A DNA stretch of 64,000 nt from Cepaea nemoralis (taxonomy: Eukaryota; Mollusca; Gastropoda; Stylommatophora; Helicidae): NCBI GenBank assembly GCA_014155875.1, contig JACEFZ010011080.1:416001-480000 (forward strand), read 5' to 3'. Positions 30,558 to 40,122 of the stretch are shown piece after piece. Made by a program: the position numbers and the translations under genes. Under the pieces are notes generated by a model, which was given only the letters and a program-made list of their open reading frames with translations, ran no database searches and was not told the DNA's origin. How positions within the stretch are numbered: the stretch's first letter is position 1; every line of letters begins with the position of its first letter.

Positions 30558-32607
30558 TGTCACAAAATGAAACCGTGTGTTTATCCGGTTGATTATTACA
30601 GAGGATTTTCGGATTAAGCGGACGATCGACCAGCGACATCTATTTGTACTAACAGAGTAAACACAGTTGTACAGGTTACATCGTGTCAGCCCATAAACAC
30701 ATTTGGTGGTGAGGGAGAAGGATATGGAATGGTGCCGTTTGTCATCTATACTGCCGGACATCAGACGGAAATGGCTGCTGGGATTGTCACCACGGAACAG
30801 AAGAGTGACAAGTTTGTCAACATTTGAATGCAGATGGAAGCCGTGAGATCACAGGGGCAGATGTAAAACGGAAGTACCTAGTACGGAAAACAGTGCATCT
30901 GTCAATTCTTGGGTTCCGGAACATCAAGATGATTGGCAGCTTGGTATCGAAACTCTTTGTTGGGAGTTTACAGAAACTAGCTGGCTTGTTTTGAGAATCT
31001 AGGCAATTACTGACAACTTTGACAGGATTTAAGCCAGGAAAATAGTTCTTGACAGGGGATGATTTGCCACTGTGCCACCTGTGTGGGGGAGTAAAGGATA
31101 ACGTCACGTGGACAACTTTGGTAGTTTGCCATATAAACTCGAGTTGAGATCAACTAGGGTGGACTTGAATAATGCTCTAGACAGAGTGCAGGGCACTGCA
31201 GTGCCAGTGGAAATAATATCTACCGTGTGTTAATTAGTGACTTAATTTTACACGTGCCTATATGGCAGATGTAGATATGATTTATAGGACTGCAGTAGTG
31301 CCATTTAAGGTATAACTTATTATAATATATTCGTTATAATTACTATAGACTGTGGCCTTGTTAAACTATAGTGTGATGATTAGCACTGTTAGTGGAAACT
31401 AGCTAGAGTAGTGAAGTGATACTTGGCTCTGTTAGCTAGAATAGATTAGTGAAGTGTTGATAAGCTTTACTAGTTGAGTAATGAAGGATAATTGGGATCT
31501 TCCCGTAGGTGTCCCTGGTGGGCGGGGTTCCGCATTCTGTTTGCTGATATTTTTTCTTTGTCATAGCCTGATTCGACTCTAGGTGGGTAGCTAATCTGCT
31601 CTATGACTAAGTCTAGTTAGCTAAAGATCATTAAGCAAGGTGATAGGCTTACACTCAGCCGAAGGGATCAGTGACTAGTACTATCACCAGATGTGTTGTT
31701 TCTATCCTAGGTTCCCTACCAGATCCAAGGAAACTCTACAAGTTTTGGGAAAGAATTAAAAAACCCATTCTGAAGAACACCAGTTCAAGAGTCAATAAAG
31801 TTGCATACAGAAACGTAACTTACGCTAGAAGGAAATTGATTCATCAAAGAGAATGATGCATACTGATGCACCACACAGCATCAGACAGTAGTAACGAACC
31901 GAGAACCGGCTAAGAGTACCTAGTGTTAGTACAGTAACAATTAACATTAGTAATTAGCACTTATGGACTGAGTGGTTCGATGTGCAACGAGGATGATCTG
32001 TTAACTAACTAACTAACTAACTGCGTACACACTGCAAAAGACTTGTGCAGTTTGTTTAGGAACATTAGGAACGGACATTGTGTAGAGTGCAACCGGTCCC
32101 TGATTAACTCTTAATACCACCGGTGTCTATTTCGGATGTTCATGAAATTGGATTACCAGAGGTCTACAGAGGCAAAGCATTATCCGGCAAGATGGTTCCG
32201 GCAGCGGGTGAGACGTACTTGTTCTGACGTAACGTGCTGTGGTCTATCTTTGCTGTGATCAGCTGACTGAGTTGATGTCTGAGAGACAGAGTCTACACAC
32301 TTTATAGAACACGTCACACATTTTCTTCGCATACACGTCTCATACACGTTACACTTTTATTTTAATAAATTAATCTTTATTAATTTCTAGAAGCAAGAGT
32401 TGTTGAGTATGTTGCGTTGGGGAAGTATGAGAAGGGGGCATAGTACGACAGTGTGAGAGTGATAGGAAAAGGTGTCCATAGGCTGATGGAGTGTGTTGGA
32501 CGGAAGCTGGTGGATTCTCCAGAATATTGAGGAAAAAAAAATAATATTATAATGTGGGTGTCGGATCTCCTCACTCCAGGGACGACACTTTAAAGGAGGA
32601 CACGACA
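30558..32607 (+). repeat. 5' LTR of element 2 (2050 bp)
   Basis: Starts tgtcacaaaatgaaaccg and ends aggaggacacgaca. It contains ctaactaactaac near 32003, and aataaa near 32364 as a possible polyA signal. Short frames inside it (30817-31107 minus, 31671-31856 plus) are repeated in the 3' LTR but have no domain. Confidence 0.95.
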
Positions 32608-32611
32608 TTAT

Positions 32612-32629
32612 TGGGGGCTCGTCCGGGAT
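32612..32629 (+). other. Primer-binding site, tRNA-Pro type
   Basis: TGGGGGCTCGTCCGGGAT starting 4 nt after the LTR, identical to the site of element 1 and to the tRNA-Pro primer site known from murine leukaemia virus. Confidence 0.92.
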
Positions 32630-32630
32630 A

Positions 32631-32840
32631 TTTGGACAGTGGGATCTCTCGTAAACGGGATCCTTGGACAGCGAGATCTATCGTAAACGTGATCTTTGGA
32701 CAGCGAGATCTCTCGTAAACGGGATCGTTGGACAGCGGGATCTCCCGTAAACGGAATCCTTGGACAGCGAGATCTCCTGCAAGCAGGAACGTTTGACAGT
32801 GGGATCTTCTGACAACGGCGTCTTTTGACACGGGATCCTT
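32631..32840 (+). repeat. Leader tandem repeats (about 32 bp, six units)
   Basis: Between the primer-binding site and gag there are about six degenerate units of the form ttggacagcgagatctctcg followed by taaacgggatcc. Each unit holds complementary words (gatctctcg/cgagatc, ggatcc). The position is that of a retroelement packaging/dimerisation leader, so they may form serial stem-loops; function is inferred. Confidence 0.8.
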
Positions 32841-33083
32841 AGTTATAAAAGGGAGATATCATTTTGGAGAATCCAGCTAGAGTGAATGTGGATAGGGGTT
32901 AGGACTAATATCTTACCTGTTCACACTTCACACGTCTGCATAGGTCTGTGGTCCTGATTCTACTCTTGTCACTGCGTGAATGTGCTGTGTGTGGTATATC
33001 TAGATTTATATTACTTGTTCATATATCTGTATAGTAATTTGCAGTTATATTGTACTAGACCTGCTAGCTTACCTCTCTGTATA

Positions 33084-34562
33084 ATGGCCACCCCTAAACT
33101 TAGCACTGCAGAATTAAAGGCAAGGGGGGAAGAAATGGGATTGGCTGGGTCTTCTCTAACGGATTACATACAGGAAGTGGAGAGAGAGTATCGTCAAGCA
33201 GAAAGGGAAGATCGAAAGGCTGAGCTGGAATTGAGAAGGATGGAATTGGAAGCTGAGCAAGCAGCTAAGAAATTGGAAGCTCAGCAAGCAGCTAGGAAAT
33301 TGGAAGCTGAGCAAGCAGCTAGGAAATTGGAAGCTGAGCAAGCAGCTAGGAAATTAGAAGCTGAACAAGAAGCACAGAAGAGGGAGCACGAGTACCGGAT
33401 GCGGGAACTCGAGCTCAAGAGTCAATCTAATGGAGAAACTGCGGGAGCAGTTGGAGGTTCCTCCATCCCAGGATCAACACCAGTAGGTGGACATGGGTAC
33501 CATGCTATGAAGTTTCCTTTAGCGGTCTACGAGGAGGACAAAGAGAAGATTGACCAATACCTTCAACGCTTCGAGGCTATGTCAGTTGCTATGGGTCTGG
33601 AGCGTAACAAATGGAATCTTAAGCTATCCCAGGGATTACGCGGGACGGGATACGAGGTTTATACTCGCCTGCCACCAGGACATGAGAACAATTATGATGA
33701 GTTAAAGACGGCTCTGCTGAAACGATTCGAGGTTACGTCACATACCTACCGGAAAAAATTTCGAGCAGCGAAACGAGAACCGGGAGAGTTGTTTGCCGCC
33801 TACAGTTTGCGTCTTAAATCTTATCTCCATAAGTGGATGGATTTGGCTGGGTTCGCACATGACTATGAGAGTCTGGAAGAGCTCATGGTGGTCGACCAGC
33901 TGAAGAAGCAAATGTCTAAACCTCTCAGGACGTTCCTGGGAGAACAAGGAGCGGAACGTATTGACCTCGTGAATAAATTAGCAGAACGGTTCGTCGAGGT
34001 ACATGGGGAGGCAGGGGAGAACCTTTCCACCAACACCAAAAGTCAAGAGAAACATGACAAGAAGAAAGCCAAAAACTCAGGAACCAAAAAGGGGGAACCT
34101 TATGAGCAAAAATCAGAGGATAGTTCAGAGAAGAAGAAGGAGGGAAGCAAGAGCACTTCAAGCTCTACACCTAAACGACCGTGGTCGGAGAAGTGGTGTT
34201 CAATTTGTAAGTCACCCTCTCACAATACGAGGGACTGCAAATCGAAGGCTAAGAACCCTCACTTTGCAGCATGTCAAGTGACTTCCAAGGAGGTTGTCAC
34301 GGAAAATGCCAAGGTCAACAAGGAAGCTCGCCACCAGGAGAGCTCACTCAAGTCCGACAATAGAAAATCTAGGACAGGGAAATGGTGCAACCAATGCAAG
34401 TCAAACACGCACAATGCTATTGACTGCAGGGGAAAGTCAGGAGACACTCAATTCGTCGTGTGCTCAGGAAAACCTAAGGTGGAGCTCACCGAACAGGTCG
34501 AGGCCGAGGAAGAGACTCCAGACCAGGGAAAAACCACCTGTAGTGGAATTGGTAGAGGTTAA
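33084..34562 (+). CDS. Gag of element 2
   Basis: The frame opens at 32976, but ATG at 33084 (MATPKLSTAELKARG, context ataatgg) fits the Gag start of element 1. The N-terminal ~100 residues form a charged coiled coil with four tandem nine-residue repeats (QAARKLEAE). A Gag core follows with MKFPLAVYEEDKEKIDQYLQ and AKREPGELFAAYS. Two CCHC knuckles (CSICKSPSHNTRDC and CNQCKSNTHNAIDC) follow lysine-rich linkers; element 1 has only one knuckle. The frame ends at 34562, just after pol begins in the +1 frame. Expected role: particle assembly and RNA packaging. Confidence 0.9.
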   Translation: MATPKLSTAELKARGEEMGLAGSSLTDYIQEVEREYRQAEREDRKAELELRRMELEAEQAAKKLEAQQAARKLEAEQAARKLEAEQAARKLEAEQEAQKREHEYRMRELELKSQSNGETAGAVGGSSIPGSTPVGGHGYHAMKFPLAVYEEDKEKIDQYLQRFEAMSVAMGLERNKWNLKLSQGLRGTGYEVYTRLPPGHENNYDELKTALLKRFEVTSHTYRKKFRAAKREPGELFAAYSLRLKSYLHKWMDLAGFAHDYESLEELMVVDQLKKQMSKPLRTFLGEQGAERIDLVNKLAERFVEVHGEAGENLSTNTKSQEKHDKKKAKNSGTKKGEPYEQKSEDSSEKKKEGSKSTSSSTPKRPWSEKWCSICKSPSHNTRDCKSKAKNPHFAACQVTSKEVVTENAKVNKEARHQESSLKSDNRKSRTGKWCNQCKSNTHNAIDCRGKSGDTQFVVCSGKPKVELTEQVEAEEETPDQGKTTCSGIGRG

Positions 34563-37500
34563 CGGTCGTCAAGTGGAGTGTTTATACGACACAGGACTGG
34601 ACGGGGAGGCCGTGATTTCTGCGGATCTGGTACATCCAGAACAATTCACAGGTGAAACATTGGATATACAGCCTGCACAGAAGAGTGCTGTAACCATGAA
34701 GTTGCCCATTGCTAATGTGGAGATTCGGTCAAGGTACGTCACCGGCACCATCAAGGCCGCTGTATTGACCGATCCCATTTTTCCAGTCATCCTAGGTTGC
34801 CGGTATGTCTTTCTGGGAATGCCCAGGGAGCCAATTCATATGGGAGCAATGCAGACTCGCTCTCAGACGAAAACGGAAGAGGCAGACGCAATTGTGACTA
34901 ACCCAATGCCGGGGGAGCTACGAACTGCCCAGAGTGAGGATGATACTTTACGTCCTTGCTACAAAAAGCTGCAGAAAAGTGCTGATCCACCAGGACGGGG
35001 GCAGTACTACATGAAGAATAGGATACTCTACAGGAGAGCAGGAAGGGGAGACAACCTATACGGTCAGTTGGTCGTCCCGAAAGCTCATCGGTCCCAGATT
35101 CTTCATATGGGGCATACCATCTCCTTTAGTGGACACATGGGTATTGCCGCCACTATGCAGCGGATTTCCTGCCACTACTATTGGCCGGGAATGACAGATG
35201 ATGTGCGTCGGTATGTGAAGTCATGCCCTGAGTGCCAGAGGGTGGCACCAAAACACTGGACAGCACCGGTGATGTTGGGTGAGATGCCCATCATGAACTC
35301 TCCTTTCGAGAGGGTAGCCATCGATATCGTGGGTCCACTTCCCAGGACTAGGAAGAGGAACATGTATATACTCACAATGGTGGATTGCTGTACAATGTGG
35401 GGTGAGGCGATACCGTTGACCACGATTGACTCAAAAAGAGTGGCGGACGCACTGATGGAGGCCTTTACCAGATTAGGCTTTCCGGATCAAATTCTGACGG
35501 ATAATGGATCTCAGTTTTGTGGAAAACTCATGGAGGAGGTATTTAGGGTGTTTCACTCTAACCACATACATACCAGCCCTTACCACCCTCAAGCCAATGG
35601 ACAAGTAGAGCGTTTCAACGGCACGTTGATGACAATGCTCAGGAAATTAGCGCAGGAAAAACCTGATAGGTGGGATGAATATATCCCAGCAGCACTCTTT
35701 GCCTATCTGGAAGTTCCTCATGGCTCAACAGGACTACCACCCGCTACGTTGCTGTTTGGTCGTCCAATCAAAGGACCGTTGGAAGCCATGTTGAGGAGTT
35801 GGACTGAAGAGGGGACGTCAGAAGAAGTGATCTCATCCTATCAATACGTGGAGGAACTGAAAGAAAAACTCCATAAGGGATGGACTCTGGCAAATCAAAA
35901 CTTGAAAAAGGCCAGGAAAAGACATGCGGCTTACTACAACCGTAGGTCTAAAGAAAGATCTCTAGAGGTAGGAGATAAAGTCTTGTTGCTACTCCCAACG
36001 GGAAACAACAAACTGGAGATAGGTTGGCAAGGACCATTTCCCGTGGAAAGGGTAATATCCAGAACCAACTATCAAATCCGGATCCGGGGAAAGTCGAAGA
36101 TTTTCCATATCAATCTCTTGCGGAAATACGAAGAGAGACCAGGAGACAAGGCAGCTCACCTCATATCAATGGCAGTTGCAGTGGAGACAGAAGTGGGAAC
36201 CAGCGAGGGCAGGGAATATCCCTTGGTACACCAGGAAACCTATAGGGATGTACAAGTGAACCCTGATCTGACCTCACAGGAGAGGGAAAAGATAACCCAG
36301 GTTCTCAAGTCTCATAAGGAGATACTGACTGATAAACCAGGACGAACGAGGTTGGTGGAGTTTGAGATGACTTTGACCACACATGAGCCTGTTCGCCAAA
36401 AGGTTTACCCAGTGCCATTCTCTAAAGAAAAGGCCCTGGAGGAGGAAATAAAAAAACTGCTGGAGGATGACGTGATTGCACCATCCACATCCCCATACAA
36501 TGCGGGGGTAGTTTTGTTACGCAAACCAAGTGGAGAACACAGGTTGTGTATAGATTACCGACTGCTGAACAGTCATACACAGTTTCAGGTGGAACCTTTG
36601 CCGAATCCAACTCAGTTATTCGCTAGGCTCCATAAGGCTCGGTACTTTTCAAAGGTGGATCTGAGTCGGGGGTACTATCAGATACCAGTCAAACCGGAGA
36701 TTCGACCACTGTTAGCTTTCCGTACACCCAGTGGACACTACGAATTCAAGGTCATGCCCTTTGGACTCAGCAATGCACCTAGTGTGTTTACACGCATGAT
36801 GAGGACTTTACTAGATCCGTTACAGGATCCGTCCATCATCTCATTCATGGATGATATTCTGATTTCCAGTGACAGCTTGGATGACCACTTACAATCCTTG
36901 GAGAGAGTGTTTAATAGACTCAAGGAAGCAGGGCTTACTGCTCGTCCAACCAAGTGCATGATTGGTTACCAGACTCTGGAATTTCTAGGTCACACCATCA
37001 CTCCAGGACACATTGTTCCAGAAGAGAAGAACCTGGAGAAAATCAGAAATGCACCAAGGCCAAAAACGAAGAAGGATGTGCGATCTTTTCTCTCGTTGTG
37101 TGGGTTCTACCACAAATTTATCCCACATTTCACTGAACTGGGAGCTCCGTTGACGGAAACCTTGAAAAAGGGATTCCCGGACCAAATCATTTGGACACCA
37201 GAATGTGAGAATGCCTATAGTCAGTTAAAGGAGGCCTTGGTCAGCAAACCTGTATTACAGCTCCCTGACCTTTCCAAACCATTTGTGTTGAGAACGGATG
37301 CAAGTGCGATTGGAATTGGAGCCGCCTTGTTACAGGAAGGAAAAGACGATGCTTCGGTTTTGAAACCTGTGGCATACGCAAGTAAGAAACTTCTACAGGC
37401 GGAGAGGAATTATTCAACCGTCGAGAGAGAATGCTTGTCCCTCGTATGGGCAGTGCAAAAATTTCAGCCATATTTGTATGGAGTTAAGTTTCGGGTCCAG

Positions 37501-37674
37501 TCAGATCATCAGCCCCTGATGTTCCTGGCTACTTCTCAGAAGCTCAACGCACGTTTGATGCGGTGGTCGTTTTTACTTCAACCGTATAATTTCACAGTAG
37601 AGTACATTCCTGGGAAGGAAAATGTTGGAGCGGATTTCTTGTCAAGACACCCAGCTCCTGAAGAAGAAGAATGA
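34294..37674 (+). CDS. Pol of element 2: protease-integrase-RT-RNase H
   Basis: 1126 codons from the first ATG in frame. Meaningful similarity starts near 34530 (PPVVELVEVNG), so the region 34294-34530 is probably only an overlap with gag in another frame. Domains, numbered from 34294: protease LYDTG (D99); integrase HHCC finger (H271/H274, H282, C311, C314); integrase core D344, D403, E439 with 35 residues between the last two; integrase C-terminal domain with LEVGDKVLLLLP near 555; RT with LCIDYRLLN, DLSRGYYQIP and FMDD (D853, D854); RNase H D1002, E1044/E1046, D1071, D1114. Integrase upstream of RT is the Gmr1-type order, opposite to standard Ty3/gypsy. No stop or frameshift occurs within pol. 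Confidence 0.95.
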   Translation: MSRKMPRSTRKLATRRAHSSPTIENLGQGNGATNASQTRTMLLTAGESQETLNSSCAQENLRWSSPNRSRPRKRLQTREKPPVVELVEVNGRQVECLYDTGLDGEAVISADLVHPEQFTGETLDIQPAQKSAVTMKLPIANVEIRSRYVTGTIKAAVLTDPIFPVILGCRYVFLGMPREPIHMGAMQTRSQTKTEEADAIVTNPMPGELRTAQSEDDTLRPCYKKLQKSADPPGRGQYYMKNRILYRRAGRGDNLYGQLVVPKAHRSQILHMGHTISFSGHMGIAATMQRISCHYYWPGMTDDVRRYVKSCPECQRVAPKHWTAPVMLGEMPIMNSPFERVAIDIVGPLPRTRKRNMYILTMVDCCTMWGEAIPLTTIDSKRVADALMEAFTRLGFPDQILTDNGSQFCGKLMEEVFRVFHSNHIHTSPYHPQANGQVERFNGTLMTMLRKLAQEKPDRWDEYIPAALFAYLEVPHGSTGLPPATLLFGRPIKGPLEAMLRSWTEEGTSEEVISSYQYVEELKEKLHKGWTLANQNLKKARKRHAAYYNRRSKERSLEVGDKVLLLLPTGNNKLEIGWQGPFPVERVISRTNYQIRIRGKSKIFHINLLRKYEERPGDKAAHLISMAVAVETEVGTSEGREYPLVHQETYRDVQVNPDLTSQEREKITQVLKSHKEILTDKPGRTRLVEFEMTLTTHEPVRQKVYPVPFSKEKALEEEIKKLLEDDVIAPSTSPYNAGVVLLRKPSGEHRLCIDYRLLNSHTQFQVEPLPNPTQLFARLHKARYFSKVDLSRGYYQIPVKPEIRPLLAFRTPSGHYEFKVMPFGLSNAPSVFTRMMRTLLDPLQDPSIISFMDDILISSDSLDDHLQSLERVFNRLKEAGLTARPTKCMIGYQTLEFLGHTITPGHIVPEEKNLEKIRNAPRPKTKKDVRSFLSLCGFYHKFIPHFTELGAPLTETLKKGFPDQIIWTPECENAYSQLKEALVSKPVLQLPDLSKPFVLRTDASAIGIGAALLQEGKDDASVLKPVAYASKKLLQAERNYSTVERECLSLVWAVQKFQPYLYGVKFRVQSDHQPLMFLATSQKLNARLMRWSFLLQPYNFTVEYIPGKENVGADFLSRHPAPEEEE

Positions 37675-37725
37675 ATCATCTGGATTAAACTCACGGTGGA
37701 GAAGAGTGAGATGGACTACTCTCTT

Positions 37726-37738
37726 AGGAGGGGGCCTA
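37726..37738 (+). other. Polypurine tract of element 2
   Basis: aggagggggccta immediately before the 3' LTR, the same type as in element 1 (aagtgggggccta). Confidence 0.85.
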
Positions 37739-39789
37739 TGTCACAAAATGAAACCGTGTGTTTATCCGGTTGATTATTACAGAGGATTTTCGGATTAAGC
37801 GGACGATCGACCAGCGACATCTATTTGTACTAACAGAGTAAACACAGTTGTACAGGTTACATCGTGTCAGCCCATAAACACATTTGGTGGTGAGGGAGAA
37901 GGATATGAAATGGTGCCGTTTGTCATCTATACTGCCGGACATCAGACGGAAATGGCTGCTGGGATTGTCACCACGGAACAGAAGAGTGACAAGTTTGTCA
38001 ACATTTGAATGCAGATGGAAGCCGTGAGATCACAGGGGCAGATGTAAAACGGAAGTACCTAGTACGGAAAACAGTGCATCTGTCAATTCTTGGTTTCCGG
38101 AACATCAAGATGATTGGCAGCTTGGTATCGAAACTCTTTGTTGGGAGTTTACAGAAACTAGCTGGCTTGTTTTGAGAATCTAGGCAATTACTGACAACTT
38201 TGACAGGATTTAAGCCAGGAAAATAGTTCTTGACAGGGGATGATTTGCCACTGTGCCACCTGTGTGGGGGAGTAAAGGATAACGTCACGTGGACAACTTT
38301 GGTAGTTTGCCATATAAACTCGAGTTGAGATCAACTAGGGTGGACTTGAATAATGCTCTAGACAGAGTGCAGGGCACTGCAGTGCCAGTGGAAATAATAT
38401 CTACCGTGTGTTAATTAGTGACTTAATTTTACACGTGCCTATATGGCAGATGTAGATATGATTTATAGGACTGCAGTAGTGCCATTTAAGGTATAACTTA
38501 TTATAATATATTCGTTATAATTACTATAGACTGTGGCCTTGTTAAACTATAGTGTGATGATTAGCACTGTTAGTGGAAACTAGCTAGAGTAGTGAAGTGA
38601 TACTTGGCTCTGTTAGCTAGAATAGATTAGTGAAGTGTTGATAAGCTTTACTAGTTGAGTAATGAAGGATAATTGGGATCTTCCCGTAGGTGTCCCTGGT
38701 GGGCGGGGTTCCGCATTCTGTTTGCTGATATTTTTTCTTTGTCATAGCCTGATTCGACTCTAGGTGGGTAGCTAATCTGCTCTATGACTAAGTCTAGTTA
38801 GCTAAAGATCATTAAGCAAGGTGATAGGCTTACACTCAGCCGAAGGGATCAGTGACTAGTACTATCACCAGATGTGTTGTTTCTATCCTAGGTTCCCTAC
38901 CAGATCCAAGGAAACTCTACAAGTTTTGGGAAAGAATTAAAAAACCCATTCTGAAGAACACCAGTTCAAGAGTCAATAAAGTTGCATACAGAAACGTAAC
39001 TTACGCTAGAAGGAAATTGATTCATCAAAGAGAATGATGCATACTGATGCACCACACAGCATCAGACAGTAGTAACGAACCGAGAACCGGCTAAGAGTAC
39101 CTAGTGTTAGTACAGTAACAATTAACATTAGTAATTAGCACTTATGAACTGAGTGGTTCGATGTGCAACGAGGATGATCTGTTAACTAACTAACTAACTA
39201 ACTGCGTACACACTGCAAAAGACTTGTGCAGTTTGTTTAGGAACATTAGGAACGGACATTGTGTAGAGTGCAACCGGTCCCTGATTAACTCTTAATACCA
39301 CCGGTGTCTATTTCGGATGTTCATGAAATTGGATTACCAGAGGTCTACAGAGGCAAAGCATTATCCGGCAAGATGGTTCCGGCAACGGGTGAGACGTACT
39401 TGTTCTGACGTAACGTGCTGTGGTCTATCTTTGCTGTGATCAGCTGACTGAGTTGATGTCTGAGAGACAGAGTCTACACACTTTATAGAACACGTCACAC
39501 ATTTTCTTCGCATACACGTCTCATACACGTTACACTTTTATTTTAATAAATTAATCTTTATTAATTTCTAGAAGCAAGAGTTGTTGAGTATGTTGCGTTG
39601 GGGAAGTATGAGAAGGGGGCATAGTACGACAGTGTGAGAGTGATAGGAAAAGGTGTCCATAGGCTGATGGAGTGTGTTGGACGGAAGCTGGTGGATTCTC
39701 CAGAATATTGAGGGAAAAAAAAATAATATTATAATGTGGGTGTCGGATCTCCTCACTCCAGGGACGACACTTTAAAGGAGGACACGACA
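37739..39789 (+). repeat. 3' LTR of element 2 (2051 bp)
   Basis: Colinear with the 5' LTR. Differences seen: gatatgaaat (near 37907), cttggtttcc (near 38090), cttatgaact (near 39141), ggcaacggg (near 39381) and an extra G near 39714. It is followed by the gaata duplication and the resumed LINE E. Confidence 0.95.
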
Positions 39790-40122
39790 GAATAGATGGC
39801 GAGACATCAGATTGGTTTGACATCAAGCAAGGAGTCCGTCGAGGCTGTGTGCTGCCCCCCCCCCCCCCCATTTGTTTAATGTGTATGCAGAAAATATAAT
39901 GAGAAATGTAAGAGATGATATAAACAGGGAGCTATACGATGCCCTAAATATTGGTGGTCATGACATACCAGAGATTCGGTATGCCGATGATACAGTATTG
40001 CTATCCACAACACAGAATGGCATAGAAAACCTAATAGCCTCAACCCAACTGAATAGTGAAAATCACAACTTATATGTTAACATAGCAAAACCAAAGATAA
40101 TGCATACAGATAAAACCATTAT

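Larger units (their letters stand above)
30558..39789 (+). mobile_element. Complete Ty3-type LTR retrotransposon, Gmr1-like pol order (element 2)
   Basis: 9232 bp with LTRs at 30558-32607 and 37739-39789, a perfect 5 bp target duplication gaata (30553-30557 and 39790-39794), a tRNA-Pro-type primer-binding site, gag and pol frames and a polypurine tract. The LTRs differ at only about five positions of 2050 (about 99.75% identity by eye), so the insertion is very young. All protease, integrase, RT and RNase H catalytic residues are visible. It interrupts LINE E so precisely that removing it restores the LINE reading frame (AAVRI to DGETSDW). No envelope-like frame is present. Confidence 0.95.

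Noticed and set aside
30817..31107. 96-codon minus-strand frame in the LTR of element 2, repeated at 37998-38288
   Set aside because: Same reasoning: recent LTR copies, no recognisable domain.
30558..39789. Endogenous retrovirus with envelope
   Set aside because: No frame exists between the end of pol (37674) and the 3' LTR (37739), and the pol domain order is that of a Gmr1-like Ty3 element.
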